A stretch of 64,000 bases of DNA from Nocardia grenadensis NBRC 108939 (GCF_001613445.1 NZ_BDCJ01000010.1:186001-250000); one strand, 5' to 3'; positions 19,046 to 28,925 are shown, counted from the stretch's first letter. Numbers and translations: made by a program. Notes: a model not told the origin generated them from the sequence alone.

Positions 19046-19561
19046 TCAGAAACGGCGGATGCTGTAGATGTAGAACTGGTCGATCGGGGTGAGCCCGACC
19101 GGTACCCCGGCGCCGTAGGCATTGAGCACCTGGCCGAAGCCGGCGTAGATCCCGACATGGGAAGCGTCGGAATTGATGATGATCACATCACCCGGCGAGA
19201 GGGCGTACCGCGGCACCGAGGCACCCACTTCGGCCTGCTCCCACGTGGTGCGCGGCAGCGTGACACCCACCTGGCGGAAGGCCCACTGCACGAGACCGGA
19301 GCAGTCCCAGGTATCCGGGCCGGTGGCGCCCCATTCATACATCTTCCCGGTCTGCGAGGTCGCGGCGGCCAGCGCGCCGAGCCCGTTGCTGCTGGAGACC
19401 GGTAGCGCGGCCGAGCCGCTGGCGCTGAGCGATCCGGATCCGGAGGCCGATCCAGTGGCCCCGCTGCCGGTCTGCGCCCACCCGGGGCCGGCGGCGACAG
19501 CGCCGACGGCCGTCGCGAAAAGCATGCCGGCGATACCCCGGCGCAGTGCAATTCCGATCAC
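19046..19561 (-). CDS. Secreted NlpC/P60 (C40) peptidoglycan endopeptidase
   Basis: Predicted cell-wall hydrolase of 171 residues. A signal peptide of about 30 residues ends near GWAQ, followed by a Gly/Ser linker and the papain-like NlpC/P60 domain. Catalytic Cys87 is in WDCSGLVQWAF and His135 in SDASHVGIYAG; the third polar residue is probably Asn147. Related enzymes cut the D-Glu-mDAP bond in stem peptides. The GTG start at 19561 is preceded by GAAGGGTGG and leaves a proper signal sequence. A perfect CRP/GlxR palindrome lies 257 bp upstream (19819-19834), a promoter-distal position. There is no bacterial SH3 or PASTA domain, so it resembles small RipC/RipD-like enzymes. Confidence 0.88.
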   Translation of the reverse strand: MIGIALRRGIAGMLFATAVGAVAAGPGWAQTGSGATGSASGSGSLSASGSAALPVSSSNGLGALAAATSQTGKMYEWGATGPDTWDCSGLVQWAFRQVGVTLPRTTWEQAEVGASVPRYALSPGDVIIINSDASHVGIYAGFGQVLNAYGAGVPVGLTPIDQFYIYSIRRF

Positions 19562-19818
19562 TTGCCCACCCTTCTGCCCGTCGGTGCCCGGGACACCGTG
19601 CGGCATCCCGGTTTTCTCGCGGCATCCGTCACGGGGGTGGGGACACCGCCAACCACAGGGGTCACGCCGGGTGAATCGGCTCCGGCGCAACTTCACTCAG
19701 GTAGAACCGAACGAAATGATCACCGTTCCCGGTGGTCCGAGGAACCGGACTCAGCGGTATCGAGGATGATTTTGCCCGGCCCGCAGGGGGTCGACAAGCT
19801 TCTAGCAAACATCTAGCG

Positions 19819-19834
19819 TGTGATGAACATCACA
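19819..19834. promoter_or_regulatory. Perfect CRP/GlxR palindrome
   Basis: TGTGA-N6-TCACA, an exact match to the CRP/GlxR consensus, just past the 3' end of the gene at 19842-20783 and upstream of the NlpC/P60 gene. In related genera CRP/GlxR controls cell-wall hydrolase and rpf genes. The 280-bp gap 19562-19841 shows no other supported feature. Confidence 0.6.
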
Positions 19835-19841
19835 AAAATGT

Positions 19842-20783
19842 TTATTGCGTTTGGGTGGCCACATCATTCAGCGTCTTGAGAACCACATCCTTGGTGGCTG
19901 TCGGCGACTCCAGGTAGACCCCCACCTGCCAGACCGGATCACCACCCGGTTCCGCGGCGAAGAATCGGCTGAAATCCACCGTGAGCTTGCCTTCGTCATT
20001 GGTCGCGGTCTCCACGTAGGAGGTACGGTCGTCGAACTTCCGCGCCTTGTCCGGCGCATCGAACCAGTCGGCATCGAACCGGGCCTGCGTGGCGGCATCG
20101 CAGATCGCTGGGCATTTGCGGAGGATGAGGTTGACCCTCTGTCCCGCAGCGGAATTGCTCTCGTCCACACAACCCCACGCCTGGGCATCCGGGATCTTCT
20201 CGATCGACCCCTTCATACATCCCCAGGAACCGGGCGCCCGAAAAGCGAAGGGCCAGTCCTCGAACGCCATCGTGTACGTACTCTCACCGGCCTGCCAGGT
20301 AGGGCCGAGCACGGCGACCGGCGCCAGCCCCTCACGTAGTACCGGTTCGCCCACGGAGGGCAGGGCACTGGTGGTGGCGGTGGTGGAGGTAGCGCGCACC
20401 GAACTCGACACAGGCGCGGAACCGGTCACCTCCGTGGATGTTCCGGTCGCGGTGTTCTCCGCCGACCCCCGCGACTGCAGTGCCACCAGCCCGACGACAC
20501 CGATGAGGACCAGCACCACCACCGCGACGAGCACCCCGATCAAGGGCCCATTGTTCTTCGGCGGCGGACCGCCGTATCCTCCGCTCCCCAGCGGCGGCAT
20601 CTCCCACGCGCCCTGCTGCGGAGCGGGATGCGGCCCGTGGCCCGCGGCCTGCCCCCACGGCACGCCCGGATTCTGCTGTCCCCCCTGGGCCGGGTACCCC
20701 TGCTGCCACTGACCCGACGGAGAACTCTTCTGTTGTCCCTCGGGGGAATGCTGCCACCACTCGTCGGGGTTGTCCGAAGCCAT
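19842..20783 (-). CDS. Membrane-anchored hypothetical protein with Gly/Pro/Gln-rich N-terminus
   Basis: Unrecognised protein of 313 residues. The first about 75 residues are rich in Gln, Gly, Pro and Trp (WWQHSPEGQQ, GYPAQGGQQ). One hydrophobic helix follows at about 82-105 and then a Thr/Ser linker. The extracytoplasmic domain of about 190 residues has four cysteines (WGCMKG, WGCVDE, KCPAICD), likely forming disulfides. Many mycobacterial and nocardial proteins share this disordered-tail, helix and exported-domain layout. The ATG at 20783 lies 8 nt after TAGGGT, suggesting a leaderless transcript. The 323-bp gap to ileS (20784-21106) contains only this promoter element as far as I can see. 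Function unknown. Confidence 0.7.
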   Translation of the reverse strand: MASDNPDEWWQHSPEGQQKSSPSGQWQQGYPAQGGQQNPGVPWGQAAGHGPHPAPQQGAWEMPPLGSGGYGGPPPKNNGPLIGVLVAVVVLVLIGVVGLVALQSRGSAENTATGTSTEVTGSAPVSSSVRATSTTATTSALPSVGEPVLREGLAPVAVLGPTWQAGESTYTMAFEDWPFAFRAPGSWGCMKGSIEKIPDAQAWGCVDESNSAAGQRVNLILRKCPAICDAATQARFDADWFDAPDKARKFDDRTSYVETATNDEGKLTVDFSRFFAAEPGGDPVWQVGVYLESPTATKDVVLKTLNDVATQTQ

Positions 20784-20791
20784 AAGCCTTC

Positions 20792-20797
20792 ACCCTA
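20792..20797 (-). promoter_or_regulatory. Leaderless-type -10 box of the gene at 19842-20783
   Basis: TAGGGT on the minus strand, 8 nt before the ATG at 20783. Confidence 0.4.
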
Positions 20798-21106
20798 GTG
20801 CGCGCCACCGGCCCGGTCAGGGGCACGGATACCGCAGCTCATTCTGTTCGCCGGCCGGACAGCCACCTGCGCGAACTGCTGGGACGTGGCCGGGACCTGG
20901 TGCACAGAACCTGGTGCCGGGGGCCACTGGCGGCCTCCTCGCCGGCAGCCCCCATATGAGAATTCTCGGGTGACCGAACAGTCGAAGGGCGTCGAAACGG
21001 ACGCGACGGCAGTGTGGTTCCGGCGAGGCGTCGCCGTCTCGTCTCCGCCGAACGGCACCGGCGCCACGCTGCCGGCCGGAGCGGTGATCCGGCCGGCAGC
21101 ACTGGC

Positions 21107-24100
21107 TCAGCCCGCCTTGACGATCCGGGCCCGCGCCCCGCCGGTGAGTTCCGCGGCGTCCGGACCGGCCGGCCCGAAGTCCAGCTCGACCGCCAGGATC
21201 TCCCCCGCGATCAACTCGCGATGGGTGCGCGCCCAGTCCTCCCGGTCGGCCGATACCTCGAGGGTCGCCGTGATGCGATCGGAAACGTCGAGGCCGAGCG
21301 ATTTCCGGGTCTCCTGCAGATCCCGGATCACATCGCGGGCCCAGCCCTCGGCCTCCAGCTCCTCGGTGACCACCGAATCGAGCACCACCAGGCCCGCGTT
21401 ACCGGGCAGGGCGGCGGTCGATTCCGGTTCGGCCGCCACCAGTCGCTGGGTGTACTCCTCGGGCAGCAGTTCGATGCCGGCGGCACTGACCACACCGTCG
21501 GCGCTCTCCGACCAGTCGCCCGCCTTGACCGCCTTGATCACCCGCTGCACATCCTTGCCCAGGCGGGGGCCGGCGGCACGCGCGTTGACCGCCAGCTCGA
21601 ACCGACCGTGCGCGGCGACATCGGTGGTCAGATCGACCTTTTTGACGTTCACCTCGTCGGCGATGATATCGGCGTAGGGCGCCAGCCGTTCCGCATCGGA
21701 GGCGGCGATCGTCACCTCCGCCAACGGCAGCCGGACCCGAAGTTTCTGCGCCTTGCGCAGGCTCAGCACGGTCGAACACACACTGCGCGCCTCGTCCATC
21801 GCGGCGACCAGTTCCGGATCGTGCGGCAGCGCATCGGCGGCCGGCCAATCCGTCAAGTGCACCGAGCGCTCACCGGTCAGACCCCGCCAGATGACCTCGG
21901 TGATCAGCGGCAGCAGCGGAGCCGCCAACCGCGTCACCACCTCGAGCACCGTGTGCAGGGTGTCGACGGCGTCGCGGTCCTCGGCCCAGAACCGGGCCCG
22001 CGACCGGCGCACATACCAGTTCGTCAGCGCGTCGGCGAAGGTGCGCAGTTCCTCGCAGGCGCCGGCGATATCGAACTCCTCCAGCGCCGTGGTCATCACA
22101 TCGCGCGTCTGCGCCAGCTTCGCCAGGATGTAGCGATCCAGCGCGTTGGTCGAATCCGTCCGCCACACCCCCGGCTCGGCGGCGTAGAGCTGCAGGAACG
22201 TCCAGGCGTTCCACAGTGGCCGCAGCGCATGGCTCACGCCTTCGCGGATACCGCGCTCGGTGACGATGAGATTGCCGCCGCGCAGGATCGGTGAACTCAT
22301 CAGGAACCAGCGCATGGCGTCGGAACCGTCCCGGTCGAACACCTCGTTCACATCCGGATAGTTGCGCTTGGACTTGCTCATCTTGAGCCCGTCGTCGCCG
22401 AGCACGATGCCGTGCGCGACGACGTTCTTGAACGCCGGGCTGTCGAACAACGCCGTGGACAGGACGTGCAGGTTGTAGAACCAGCCGCGGGTCTGGCCGT
22501 TGTACTCGACGATGAAATCGCCGGGGAAGTGCGAGCCGAACCACTCCGTGTTCTCGAACGGGAAGTGGACCTGCGCGTACGGCATGGACCCCGATTCGAA
22601 CCAGCAGTCCAGCACCTCCGGCACCCGGCGCATGGTGGACTGCCCGGTCGGATCGTCCGGGTTGGGCCGGGTCAGCTCGTCGATCGCGGGACGATGCAGA
22701 TCCGTGGGCCGCACTCCGAAGTCGCGTTCGAGTTCGTCGAGGGAACCGTAGACATCGATCCGCGGATAGGCGGGATCGTCGGACATCCACACCGGGATCG
22801 GGCTGCCCCAGTACCGGTTCCGGCTGATGTTCCAGTCACGCGCGTTCTCGAGCCATTTTCCGAACTGCCCGTCGCGGATGTGCTCGGGTACCCAGCTGAT
22901 CTGTTTGTTCAGCTCCACCATGCGCTCGCGGAACTGCGTCACCGCCACGAACCAGGAGGGCACGGCCATATAGATCAGCGGCCGGCCGGAACGCCAGCTG
23001 TGCGGATAGGAGTGGTCGACGGTCTCCTGCCGCAACAGTTTTCCGGCGGCCTTGAGGTCTTTGATGATCACCGGATTGGCGTCGAACACCATGAGGCCCT
23101 CGTACGGCGGCACCATGGAGGTGAACTTGCCGCCCGGATCGAGCGGCTGCACCAGCTGGATACCGTTCGCGCTACAGACATCCATATCTTCTTCACCGAA
23201 GGCGGGTGCCATGTGCACGATGCCGGTACCGGAATCGGTGGTGACATAGTCGGCCGAGAGCACCCGGTGCGCATTCGGATGCCCGGCGAAGAAGTCGAAG
23301 GGCGGCGTGTAGCGCAGATCGACCAGCGCGGCCCCGTCGTACTCCCCGAGCACCTCGGGCTGCTCACCGAGTTCTCGCGTGTAGTGGCCGACCCGCTCGG
23401 CCGCGAGGACATAGCGTTTGCCATCCGCCCCGCGCAGCTGCACGTAGCGCAGGTCCGGGTGTACCGCGACGGCGAGGTTGGACGGCAACGTCCACGGCGT
23501 GGTGGTCCAGATCAGCGCATTGGCGCCGTCCAGATCCCGCAATGGATGGTCCGCGGGAACCGCGAGCACCATATCCACCGTCACCGCCGGATCCTGGCGC
23601 ATCCGGTAGGCGTCGTCGAGCTTGGCCTCCTGGTTCGACAGTGGTGTCTGCTCGTACCAGCTGTAGGGCAGCACCCGGAAGCCCTGATAGATCAGGCCCT
23701 TGTCATAGAGCGATTTGAACGCCCACATCACCGACTCCATGAAGTCGAGATCGAGTGTCTTGTAGTCGTTGTCGAAGTCGACCCAGCGGGCCTGCCGGGT
23801 CACATAATCGCGCCATTCACCGGTATACCGGAGCACCGAAGACTTGCACGCGGCATTGAATTCCGCGAGCCCCATCGAGTCGATCTGTGATTTGTCCGTG
23901 ATACCGAGCTGCTTTTCCGCTTCGATTTCCGCCGGCAGCCCGTGGGTGTCCCAACCGAAACGTCGCTCGACCCGCTTACCGCGCATGGTCTGGAAACGCG
24001 GAATGACATCTTTGACATAGCCGGTCAGCAAATGACCGTAATGCGGCAGACCGTTGGCAAACGGGGGCCCGTCGTAGAAGACGAACTCCTCGGCGCCGGC

Positions 24101-24244
24101 CCGGTTGTCGATACTGGCGCGGAAGGTTCCGTCGGCGGCCCAGGTGTCCAGCACGGCCCGCTCCAGCTCGGGGAAGGACACACCGGATCCGCCGCCGAGA
24201 TCGACGCGCGGATATGCGCTGCTACTGGATTTCTCGTCCGCCAT
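21107..24244 (-). CDS. ileS: Isoleucine-tRNA ligase
   Basis: Charges tRNA-Ile with isoleucine and edits misactivated valine. 1045 residues, the length of the eukaryote-like (type 2) bacterial IleS also found in mycobacteria; this class is often less sensitive to mupirocin. The ATP-binding HIGH motif appears as HYGH in [17 protein letters not shown] (about residue 67), the editing domain follows, and the second motif is [11 protein letters not shown] near residue 620. The ATG at 24244 has GAGGAG 13 nt upstream, rather far, within the leader that carries a T-box element. Regulation by uncharged tRNA-Ile is therefore expected. Confidence 0.96.
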   Translation of the reverse strand: MADEKSSSSAYPRVDLGGGSGVSFPELERAVLDTWAADGTFRASIDNRAGAEEFVFYDGPPFANGLPHYGHLLTGYVKDVIPRFQTMRGKRVERRFGWDTHGLPAEIEAEKQLGITDKSQIDSMGLAEFNAACKSSVLRYTGEWRDYVTRQARWVDFDNDYKTLDLDFMESVMWAFKSLYDKGLIYQGFRVLPYSWYEQTPLSNQEAKLDDAYRMRQDPAVTVDMVLAVPADHPLRDLDGANALIWTTTPWTLPSNLAVAVHPDLRYVQLRGADGKRYVLAAERVGHYTRELGEQPEVLGEYDGAALVDLRYTPPFDFFAGHPNAHRVLSADYVTTDSGTGIVHMAPAFGEEDMDVCSANGIQLVQPLDPGGKFTSMVPPYEGLMVFDANPVIIKDLKAAGKLLRQETVDHSYPHSWRSGRPLIYMAVPSWFVAVTQFRERMVELNKQISWVPEHIRDGQFGKWLENARDWNISRNRYWGSPIPVWMSDDPAYPRIDVYGSLDELERDFGVRPTDLHRPAIDELTRPNPDDPTGQSTMRRVPEVLDCWFESGSMPYAQVHFPFENTEWFGSHFPGDFIVEYNGQTRGWFYNLHVLSTALFDSPAFKNVVAHGIVLGDDGLKMSKSKRNYPDVNEVFDRDGSDAMRWFLMSSPILRGGNLIVTERGIREGVSHALRPLWNAWTFLQLYAAEPGVWRTDSTNALDRYILAKLAQTRDVMTTALEEFDIAGACEELRTFADALTNWYVRRSRARFWAEDRDAVDTLHTVLEVVTRLAAPLLPLITEVIWRGLTGERSVHLTDWPAADALPHDPELVAAMDEARSVCSTVLSLRKAQKLRVRLPLAEVTIAASDAERLAPYADIIADEVNVKKVDLTTDVAAHGRFELAVNARAAGPRLGKDVQRVIKAVKAGDWSESADGVVSAAGIELLPEEYTQRLVAAEPESTAALPGNAGLVVLDSVVTEELEAEGWARDVIRDLQETRKSLGLDVSDRITATLEVSADREDWARTHRELIAGEILAVELDFGPAGPDAAELTGGARARIVKAG

Positions 24245-24324
24245 CGCGGATACACATCTCCTCGTGCCCGGCGCGCCTTGAGGCGCGATATCTCGGCACG
24301 GGGACGATCGCGGCGCAGCGGGTG

Positions 24325-24500
24325 CGCCGGAACCGCGGTACCACCCCGCTTGTCCGGCCCCGGCGAACCGGGTGGACCTCTCGTTACGAGCTGTGACGGG
24401 CTCACCCGTTCGGTTCTACTGAGCGTGCGCGACCTGGGAAGCGCCGCACGACGCCGTTCTTCCGAAAGCTCCCCGGTGATGGCCGGATCGTCGCCGACTT
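24325..24500 (-). promoter_or_regulatory. ileS T-box leader
   Basis: On the minus strand the leader has a short stem I region with CCAUCACCGG, offering AUC as specifier codon (about 24472-24482). The conserved AGUAGAACCGAACGGG region follows (about 24407-24423), then the T-box sequence GGGUGGUACCGCGG (24331-24347). The UGGU bulge would pair with the tRNA acceptor end. Actinobacterial ileS T-boxes with short stem I control translation. The leader lies in the 362-bp gap 24245-24606; TAGAAT near 24513 is a possible -10. Confidence 0.85.
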
Positions 24501-24606
24501 ACAGGTTTGATTCTAACCAGGACGGTCAACCACTTATACAACCGCCCGCGGAGCCGCAGCATCTCGCAACCCGGAAGGACGTTTTGGTTCTCGCCCGTTT
24601 TTCTCG

Positions 24607-24804
24607 TCAGCGCTTCGCGTGCTGATCCCGCGGGGGCAGTTCCTCATCGGGTGCGCGCATGGACAGCGCGCTCGCCAGCAACACCACGGCGCCGGCAACG
24701 CACACCGCGATACAGCCCCACGCCCAGACCACCGATCCGGTCGCCAGGGACAGGATCAGCAGGGCCAGGCCGATCGTGGCCAGCGCCAGTGTCAGGACAA
24801 GCAT
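24607..24804 (-). CDS. Small two-helix membrane protein downstream of wag31
   Basis: 65 residues, almost entirely two hydrophobic helices (about 2-22 and 26-46), then a charged tail with APDEELPPRD. It follows wag31 by 56 nt, the same position as Rv2144c, a predicted membrane protein at the end of the M. tuberculosis division cluster. Its conserved location suggests a role in envelope growth, but none is known. The gene ends before the ileS T-box leader begins. Confidence 0.65.
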   Translation of the reverse strand: MLVLTLALATIGLALLILSLATGSVVWAWGCIAVCVAGAVVLLASALSMRAPDEELPPRDQHAKR

Positions 24805-24860
24805 GATGACCCCCAGAACAGCAGGCCGGGCGCCCGTGCGCTCCCAGCGGTATCGGGCGT

Positions 24861-25706
24861 TTACTCGCCTTTGCCGAACGAGGCGGGAGCGAGCTGGTTG
24901 GCCCCGGTATCGAAGGAGTCACCCTCATCGACGGGCACCGCCGAACCACGGTTCTCCAGCTCTTCGAGCTGCGATTCCAGATACGACTTGAGCCGCACCC
25001 GGTATTCCCGTTCGAAGGTCTTCAGGGTCTGGATCCGGCTCTCCAGCACATTGCGCTGCTGGGTGATGGTCCCCATGATCTCGGTGTGCTTGCGCTCGGC
25101 GTCGGCCTGCAGCGCGTCGGCCTTCTCCTTGGCCTGGCGCAACTGGCTGTCGGAGCGGGTCTGGGCGTCGCTGAGCATGGCATCGGACTTGTGCCGCGCG
25201 TCCGCGATCATCTCGTCCGAGCGCACCCGTGCGTCGTTGACCATCCGCTCGGAATTGGCCCGGGCGTTCGCCAGCAAATTCTCGGCTTCGCTCTTGGCAT
25301 CGCTGGTGAGCCGATCGGCCATCTCCTGCGCCAGGCTCAGTACCTTGGCGGCCTGCATATTCGCATCGGCCGCGGCATCGGCGGCCGAGGGGGCGGCCGG
25401 AACCACCGGGATGGGTGCCGACGGTGGCGCCTGGACCGGGGGTTTGATCGGTTCCGGAGGCGGGGCCTGCTGCACCGGTTTGCCCAGGCCCGGCCCGGCC
25501 GGACCCCGGCTTGCCTTGGCATCGGCCAATTCGGCATCGAGCTCGGCAACCCGCTGGCGAAGGTCGGCGTTCTCCTCGATCAACCGGGAAAGTTCCTGCT
25601 CCACCAGATCCAGGAAGGCATCGACTTCGTCCTCGTTGTAGCCGCGTTTGCCGATAGGCGGTTTGCTGAACGCGACGTTGTGCACATCGGCTGGGGTCAG
25701 CGGCAT
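24861..25706 (-). CDS. wag31: DivIVA-family polar growth protein Wag31
   Basis: Coiled-coil scaffold that marks cell poles and recruits elongation enzymes. 281 residues. The conserved N-terminal DivIVA domain starts [20 protein letters not shown] and includes the membrane-binding hairpin and first coiled coil (about residues 35-70). A Pro/Ala-rich linker (about 72-115) and a long C-terminal coiled coil follow. The mycobacterial phospho-Thr region cannot be aligned with certainty. AAGGGATCC precedes the ATG at 25706. A -10-like TAGATC upstream suggests its own promoter. Order sepF-yggT-wag31 is the usual one in the order. Confidence 0.95.
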   Translation of the reverse strand: MPLTPADVHNVAFSKPPIGKRGYNEDEVDAFLDLVEQELSRLIEENADLRQRVAELDAELADAKASRGPAGPGLGKPVQQAPPPEPIKPPVQAPPSAPIPVVPAAPSAADAAADANMQAAKVLSLAQEMADRLTSDAKSEAENLLANARANSERMVNDARVRSDEMIADARHKSDAMLSDAQTRSDSQLRQAKEKADALQADAERKHTEIMGTITQQRNVLESRIQTLKTFEREYRVRLKSYLESQLEELENRGSAVPVDEGDSFDTGANQLAPASFGKGE

Positions 25707-25769
25707 GGAAGGATCCCTTCGCGCGTTGGCAGATCTAGCGGCTCTGGCAAGTCTTCACGGCCCATTCTG

Positions 25770-26072
25770 TCACACCGGAGCTACCGGCTGTCCGAGCCGG
25801 CTCACCACCGACATCAGGATGAAGACCAGGAACAGCAGAACCATAATCGACAGATCGAGCCGAATTCCGCCCAGGGAGACCGGTGGGATCAACCGCCGCA
25901 GCAGCTTCACGGGAGGATCGGTGATGGTGAAGATCACCTCGAGGATCACGACGACCACCCCGGTGGGACGCCAGTCGCGGGCGAAGCTCCGGATGAACTC
26001 GACGATCACCCGGCTGATGAGCAACAGCCAGAAGATGAACAGTACGAAGTACAGCACCGCGAACAAGGCCAC
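25770..26072 (-). CDS. YggT-family membrane protein
   Basis: Integral membrane protein of 100 residues with two long hydrophobic segments. They flank the conserved central motif RDWRPTGVVVVILEV and DPPVKLLRRLIPP, characteristic of YggT between sepF and wag31. It is linked to cell division by position only. The start is inferred as GTG 26072 (GAGG just upstream), matching the length of Rv2146c; an upstream in-frame extension lacks family similarity. Confidence 0.85.
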   Translation of the reverse strand: MALFAVLYFVLFIFWLLLISRVIVEFIRSFARDWRPTGVVVVILEVIFTITDPPVKLLRRLIPPVSLGGIRLDLSIMVLLFLVFILMSVVSRLGQPVAPV

Positions 26073-26162
26073 GACCTCACTCTGCCGCAAAATCGGCGCG
26101 GTGCAAAATGCCCGCGCCGATCTTGTTCGTACCATGCGGCGCCCGGCCGGGCGAGCCGCTCG

Positions 26163-26939
26163 CTATTTCTGGTTGTAGAACCCGGTTTCCGCGATGCGGC
26201 GACGCTCTTCGGCCGATACGTCCACATCGGCCGGGGAGAGCAGGAACACCTTGGTCGCCACCTTGTCGAACGACCCACGCAGGGCGAAGGCAAGCCCGGC
26301 GGCGAAGTCGACGAGGCGTTTGGCATCGGCATTGCTGAGGTCGACCAGATCCATGATCACCGGGTTGCCCTCACGGAACCGCTCCCCGATGATCGCGGCT
26401 TCGCTGTAATCACGCGGACGCAGCGTGGTGATCTTGGACAAGGGACCTCCGTCCTCGAAGATCGCGGGACGGCGGGCGGCAACCGGCTCGGGGCGGACCC
26501 GCTCGGCCAGCCGTCGCTCCTCGGCATCGGGATCGACTGCCAGCGCTCCCCTGGTCGCGCCGCGCAGGGAGGAACCGCCGCCCGGACGATACCGGCCGGA
26601 GGCGGCGGCGTCGATCCGGGTGGGGCGGCGTGGTCCCTCGTAATCGTCGTCGTAGGCGTCGCCCGGGTAGTCGTCCCGGCGCGGCGCGGGGTAGCTGGGC
26701 TGGTAGGACGACTTGTAGGGCACGTCGCGGTAGTCGGGAGCGTCGTAGCGGCCCTCGGGGTACCGGTCGTAGTCCGGGCGATCGTCGTAGTCACGGGGGG
26801 CGCGGTCGGAGTAGTCACGCGGCCGGCGCCCGCCACGATCCTCGACACCACGCGGGGTGCGATCGTCGACGTAGTCGTCCTCGTAATCCTCGAGCGGAAC
26901 CATGCCGAAGTACGCCTTGAACTTGTGCAGCGTGCTCAT
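26163..26939 (-). CDS. sepF: Cell division protein SepF
   Basis: Cytoplasmic FtsZ-binding, membrane-associated protein required for Z-ring attachment in actinobacteria. 258 residues. An N-terminal amphipathic segment ([15 protein letters not shown]) is followed by a long acidic, Tyr/Arg/Asp-rich disordered linker (about 15-155). The C-terminal SepF fold follows, with [13 protein letters not shown] and [22 protein letters not shown]. The ATG overlaps (ATGA) the stop of a 54-codon ORF built from an 81-bp tandem repeat. That repeat also supplies the GAGG ribosome site (GAGGCACGATC then ATG). Confidence 0.93.
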   Translation of the reverse strand: MSTLHKFKAYFGMVPLEDYEDDYVDDRTPRGVEDRGGRRPRDYSDRAPRDYDDRPDYDRYPEGRYDAPDYRDVPYKSSYQPSYPAPRRDDYPGDAYDDDYEGPRRPTRIDAAASGRYRPGGGSSLRGATRGALAVDPDAEERRLAERVRPEPVAARRPAIFEDGGPLSKITTLRPRDYSEAAIIGERFREGNPVIMDLVDLSNADAKRLVDFAAGLAFALRGSFDKVATKVFLLSPADVDVSAEERRRIAETGFYNQK

Positions 26940-27100
26940 GATCGTGCCTCGCTGCCGCTCGGCCCCGTCACGAGCATGCTCGTGGCTGCGCCCACAACTC
27001 GCTCGCTGCGCTCGCTCGATGACCGTGCCGCGCTGTCGCTCGGCTCCGTCATGATCACGCTCGTGGCTGCGTCGAGTACTCGCTCGCTGCGCTCGCTCAT
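26936..27100 (-). CDS. Possible 54-residue repeat-encoded leader ORF overlapping sepF
   Basis: ATG at 27100 opens a 54-codon frame whose TGA overlaps the sepF ATG by 4 nt. It consists of two in-frame copies of a 27-residue unit beginning SERSERV and ending ARS; the copies share about two thirds of their residues. The upstream ATG has no clear ribosome site. It may be a coupled leader peptide, or simply an open frame through an intergenic repeat; GAGCGAGCGCAGCGAGCGAG-type sequences near gene starts are familiar in this bacterial group. Confidence 0.35.
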   Translation of the reverse strand: MSERSERVLDAATSVIMTEPSDSAARSSSERSERVVGAATSMLVTGPSGSEARS

Positions 27101-27105
27101 TCTGG
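26944..27105. repeat. 81-bp tandem repeat, two copies, upstream of sepF
   Basis: Copies 26944-27024 and 27025-27105 are about 80% identical, each with CTCGCTCGCTGCGCTCGCTC and GCTCGTGGCTGCG. The copy next to sepF contains a perfect 16-bp palindrome at 26969-26984. The period is a multiple of three. The remaining gap to yggS (27106-27207) shows nothing else. Confidence 0.85.
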
Positions 27106-27207
27106 TCGACCTTCCTTCGGCCCCGGTGGCGGCCGGGTGTTGAAGTCTTGCTCAGCCCTCGTCGTGTCCCAGCATATGTGTCGAATGTGACTGATGAGGT
27201 TTGTTTG

Positions 27208-28047
27208 CTACGCCGAGGTTATCGGCCGGGCACCCATGAGAGCGGTACCGACACGCACACACGTGGATCCATGGGCAATAGCTCTTTCAAGATCATCGGA
27301 CATTCCGGCGGACAACGCCGTCGCCCCTGGATGTCCGGTACGCAGCCGGGCGTGCAATTCGGCCAAGCGGGCGAACTCCGCGTCCGGATCGGCGGCCCGC
27401 GGTGGAATGGCCATGATCCCGGCCAGGCGCAGTTCCGCGGCGTCCGCGATACGGTCGGCCAGCGTCGGCAAGGCGGCCGGATCCACCCCACCGCGCGCCG
27501 GGTCGGCGTCCAGGCTCACCTGGATCAGCACCTTCAGCGGAGTGCTCCGCTCCCCGGCATCCAGGGCCGCCGCGGTGGCCGCGGCGAGCGCGGTCGCCAG
27601 ACGTTCGCTGTCCACCGAATGCACCGCATGCGCCCAGCGCACCACCTGGCGTGCCTTGTTCCGCTGCAGCCGGCCGATCAGATGCCAGCGCATCCCGGGG
27701 CGGTCCAGCTCCGCGGCCTTGGCACCGGCCTCCTGCGGGCGGCTCTCCCCGAAGTCGCGGCGGCCCAGACGATACAGCGCGGCGATATCGGAGGCCGGGA
27801 AATATTTCGTCACCGGCAGCAGCCGGACCTCCCCCGGATCCCGGCCGGCAGCCGCGCACGCTGCATCGATACGTGCGAGCAGACGCGCGAGGTTATCGGC
27901 CAGTTCCGCGGTACGGGAGTCGTTTCCAGCCCCCGTGCCGTGACTGTCCGGGACGGACTGCCCCGGCCGGTCGGTGGAATCCGCCGCCGTTCGGGTGGAT
28001 TCGGGCTCGCTACGGCCCCCACTCATCTCCACGTGCCGATCCGCCAC
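27208..28047 (-). CDS. YggS-family pyridoxal-phosphate-binding protein
   Basis: Cytoplasmic PLP-homeostasis protein with an alanine-racemase-like barrel. 279 residues from GTG 28047. The PLP Lys is in [12 protein letters not shown] (about residue 80); [21 protein letters not shown] and [19 protein letters not shown] are family motifs. The first about 45 residues are hydrophilic and poorly conserved, so the true start could be later (GTG 28032 or ATG 28026). It lies between pgeF and sepF as in most actinobacterial dcw clusters. It does not catalyse a known reaction but buffers PLP. Confidence 0.88.
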   Translation of the reverse strand: MADRHVEMSGGRSEPESTRTAADSTDRPGQSVPDSHGTGAGNDSRTAELADNLARLLARIDAACAAAGRDPGEVRLLPVTKYFPASDIAALYRLGRRDFGESRPQEAGAKAAELDRPGMRWHLIGRLQRNKARQVVRWAHAVHSVDSERLATALAAATAAALDAGERSTPLKVLIQVSLDADPARGGVDPAALPTLADRIADAAELRLAGIMAIPPRAADPDAEFARLAELHARLRTGHPGATALSAGMSDDLERAIAHGSTCVRVGTALMGARPITSA

Positions 28048-28186
28048 GGTCTCTGCGCCGTCATCGGTCTCCCATCTCCCAGTGACCGAGCATCGGCCGT
28101 GCCTCGAACATTATGCGCGAGTTGATGTTTCGCGCCGACCGCGCGGTCGCGACGGCCGGACGCGGCGCCGCGGACCGCTCGGCCCT

Positions 28187-28918
28187 TCACGCTGTACCCG
28201 ATTCCATCCAGATCACACTGCCCAATCGTCCGGTCGGCGCGCCGCGGCGGTGACTGAAGAGTGTGGTGTCCTCGATGGTGCAGCGCGGATCCTCGGCGAC
28301 CGCGGCAACCCCGGCCGCGGTGAGCTGGCGCCGGATACCCGCGCGCAGGTCCAGGCCGGGGGTGCCGCGCACCGTGGTGGTGGCGCTACCGGGCAGGTGC
28401 GCTTCCACGTCGGCCCGCATCTCGGCCGGCACCTCGTACTGCCGGCCGCTGGCGGCGGGACCGAGCAGCGCACCGATCCGATCGAGCCGGGCGCCGGCGG
28501 CGACCATCGCCTCGAGCACCCGCGGCACGATACCGATACGCGCGCCCACCCGCCCGGCGTGCACGGCGGCCACGACTCCCGCCTCCTCGTCCGACAGCAG
28601 CAGCGGGACGCAATCGGCGGACAGCACCACCAGCGCCAGTCCCGGCCGTGTGGTGACCAGGGCATCGGTACCGGGAAACGGTTCGGTACGGGGCCCGTCC
28701 ACCGTGGCGACCGTGCGGCCGTGGATCTGTTCCATCCAGATCACGTGATCGGCGGGAAGGCCGAGCGTCGCGGCGAGCCGGGCGCGGTTGCGCCGCACCG
28801 CCGCCGGATCGTCGCCGACGTGATCGCCGAGGTTGAACGAATCGTAGGGCGGCGCGGAGGAGCCTCCCGCGCGCGTGGTGACGACCCGTCGAACGGTGAG
28901 TACCGATGCCGCTGTCAT
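28187..28918 (-). CDS. pgeF: Peptidoglycan editing factor PgeF (YfiH, multicopper-oxidase-like)
   Basis: 243 residues of the DUF152/laccase-like fold; E. coli YfiH/PgeF hydrolyses wrongly incorporated amino acids in peptidoglycan precursors. Metal-binding His and Cys are seen in QIHGRTV, SADCVPLLL and AVHAGRVG; the common HAGWRG motif is HAGRVG here. SRHRRG-like ending is present as FSHRRGAPTGR. The ATG at 28918 lies 7 nt after TAGGCT, suggesting a leaderless transcript independent of ftsZ, whose gene ends 125 bp upstream. Confidence 0.88.
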   Translation of the reverse strand: MTAASVLTVRRVVTTRAGGSSAPPYDSFNLGDHVGDDPAAVRRNRARLAATLGLPADHVIWMEQIHGRTVATVDGPRTEPFPGTDALVTTRPGLALVVLSADCVPLLLSDEEAGVVAAVHAGRVGARIGIVPRVLEAMVAAGARLDRIGALLGPAASGRQYEVPAEMRADVEAHLPGSATTTVRGTPGLDLRAGIRRQLTAAGVAAVAEDPRCTIEDTTLFSHRRGAPTGRLGSVIWMESGTA

Positions 28919-28925
28919 GCCACCG

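Noticed and set aside
19630..19720. GGGTGAATC on the plus strand, reminiscent of a ydaO (c-di-AMP) riboswitch
   Set aside because: It is on the wrong strand for the NlpC/P60 gene and lacks the other conserved ydaO segments. No plus-strand gene follows.
20795..21067. 90-codon minus-strand frame between the hypothetical gene and ileS
   Set aside because: No ribosome site or conserved feature, and its end overlaps the leaderless promoter of the gene at 19842-20783.
24385..24404. TGTGACGGGCTCAC, CRP-like
   Set aside because: The spacer is 5 rather than 6 nt, and the sequence belongs to a conserved part of the T-box leader.
28187..28918. PgeF motif HAGRVG instead of HAGWRG as a possible loss of function
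   Set aside because: The metal-binding His and Cys residues are intact, and mycobacterial homologues, as I recall them, also have Arg at the Trp position. It appears to be a lineage variant.
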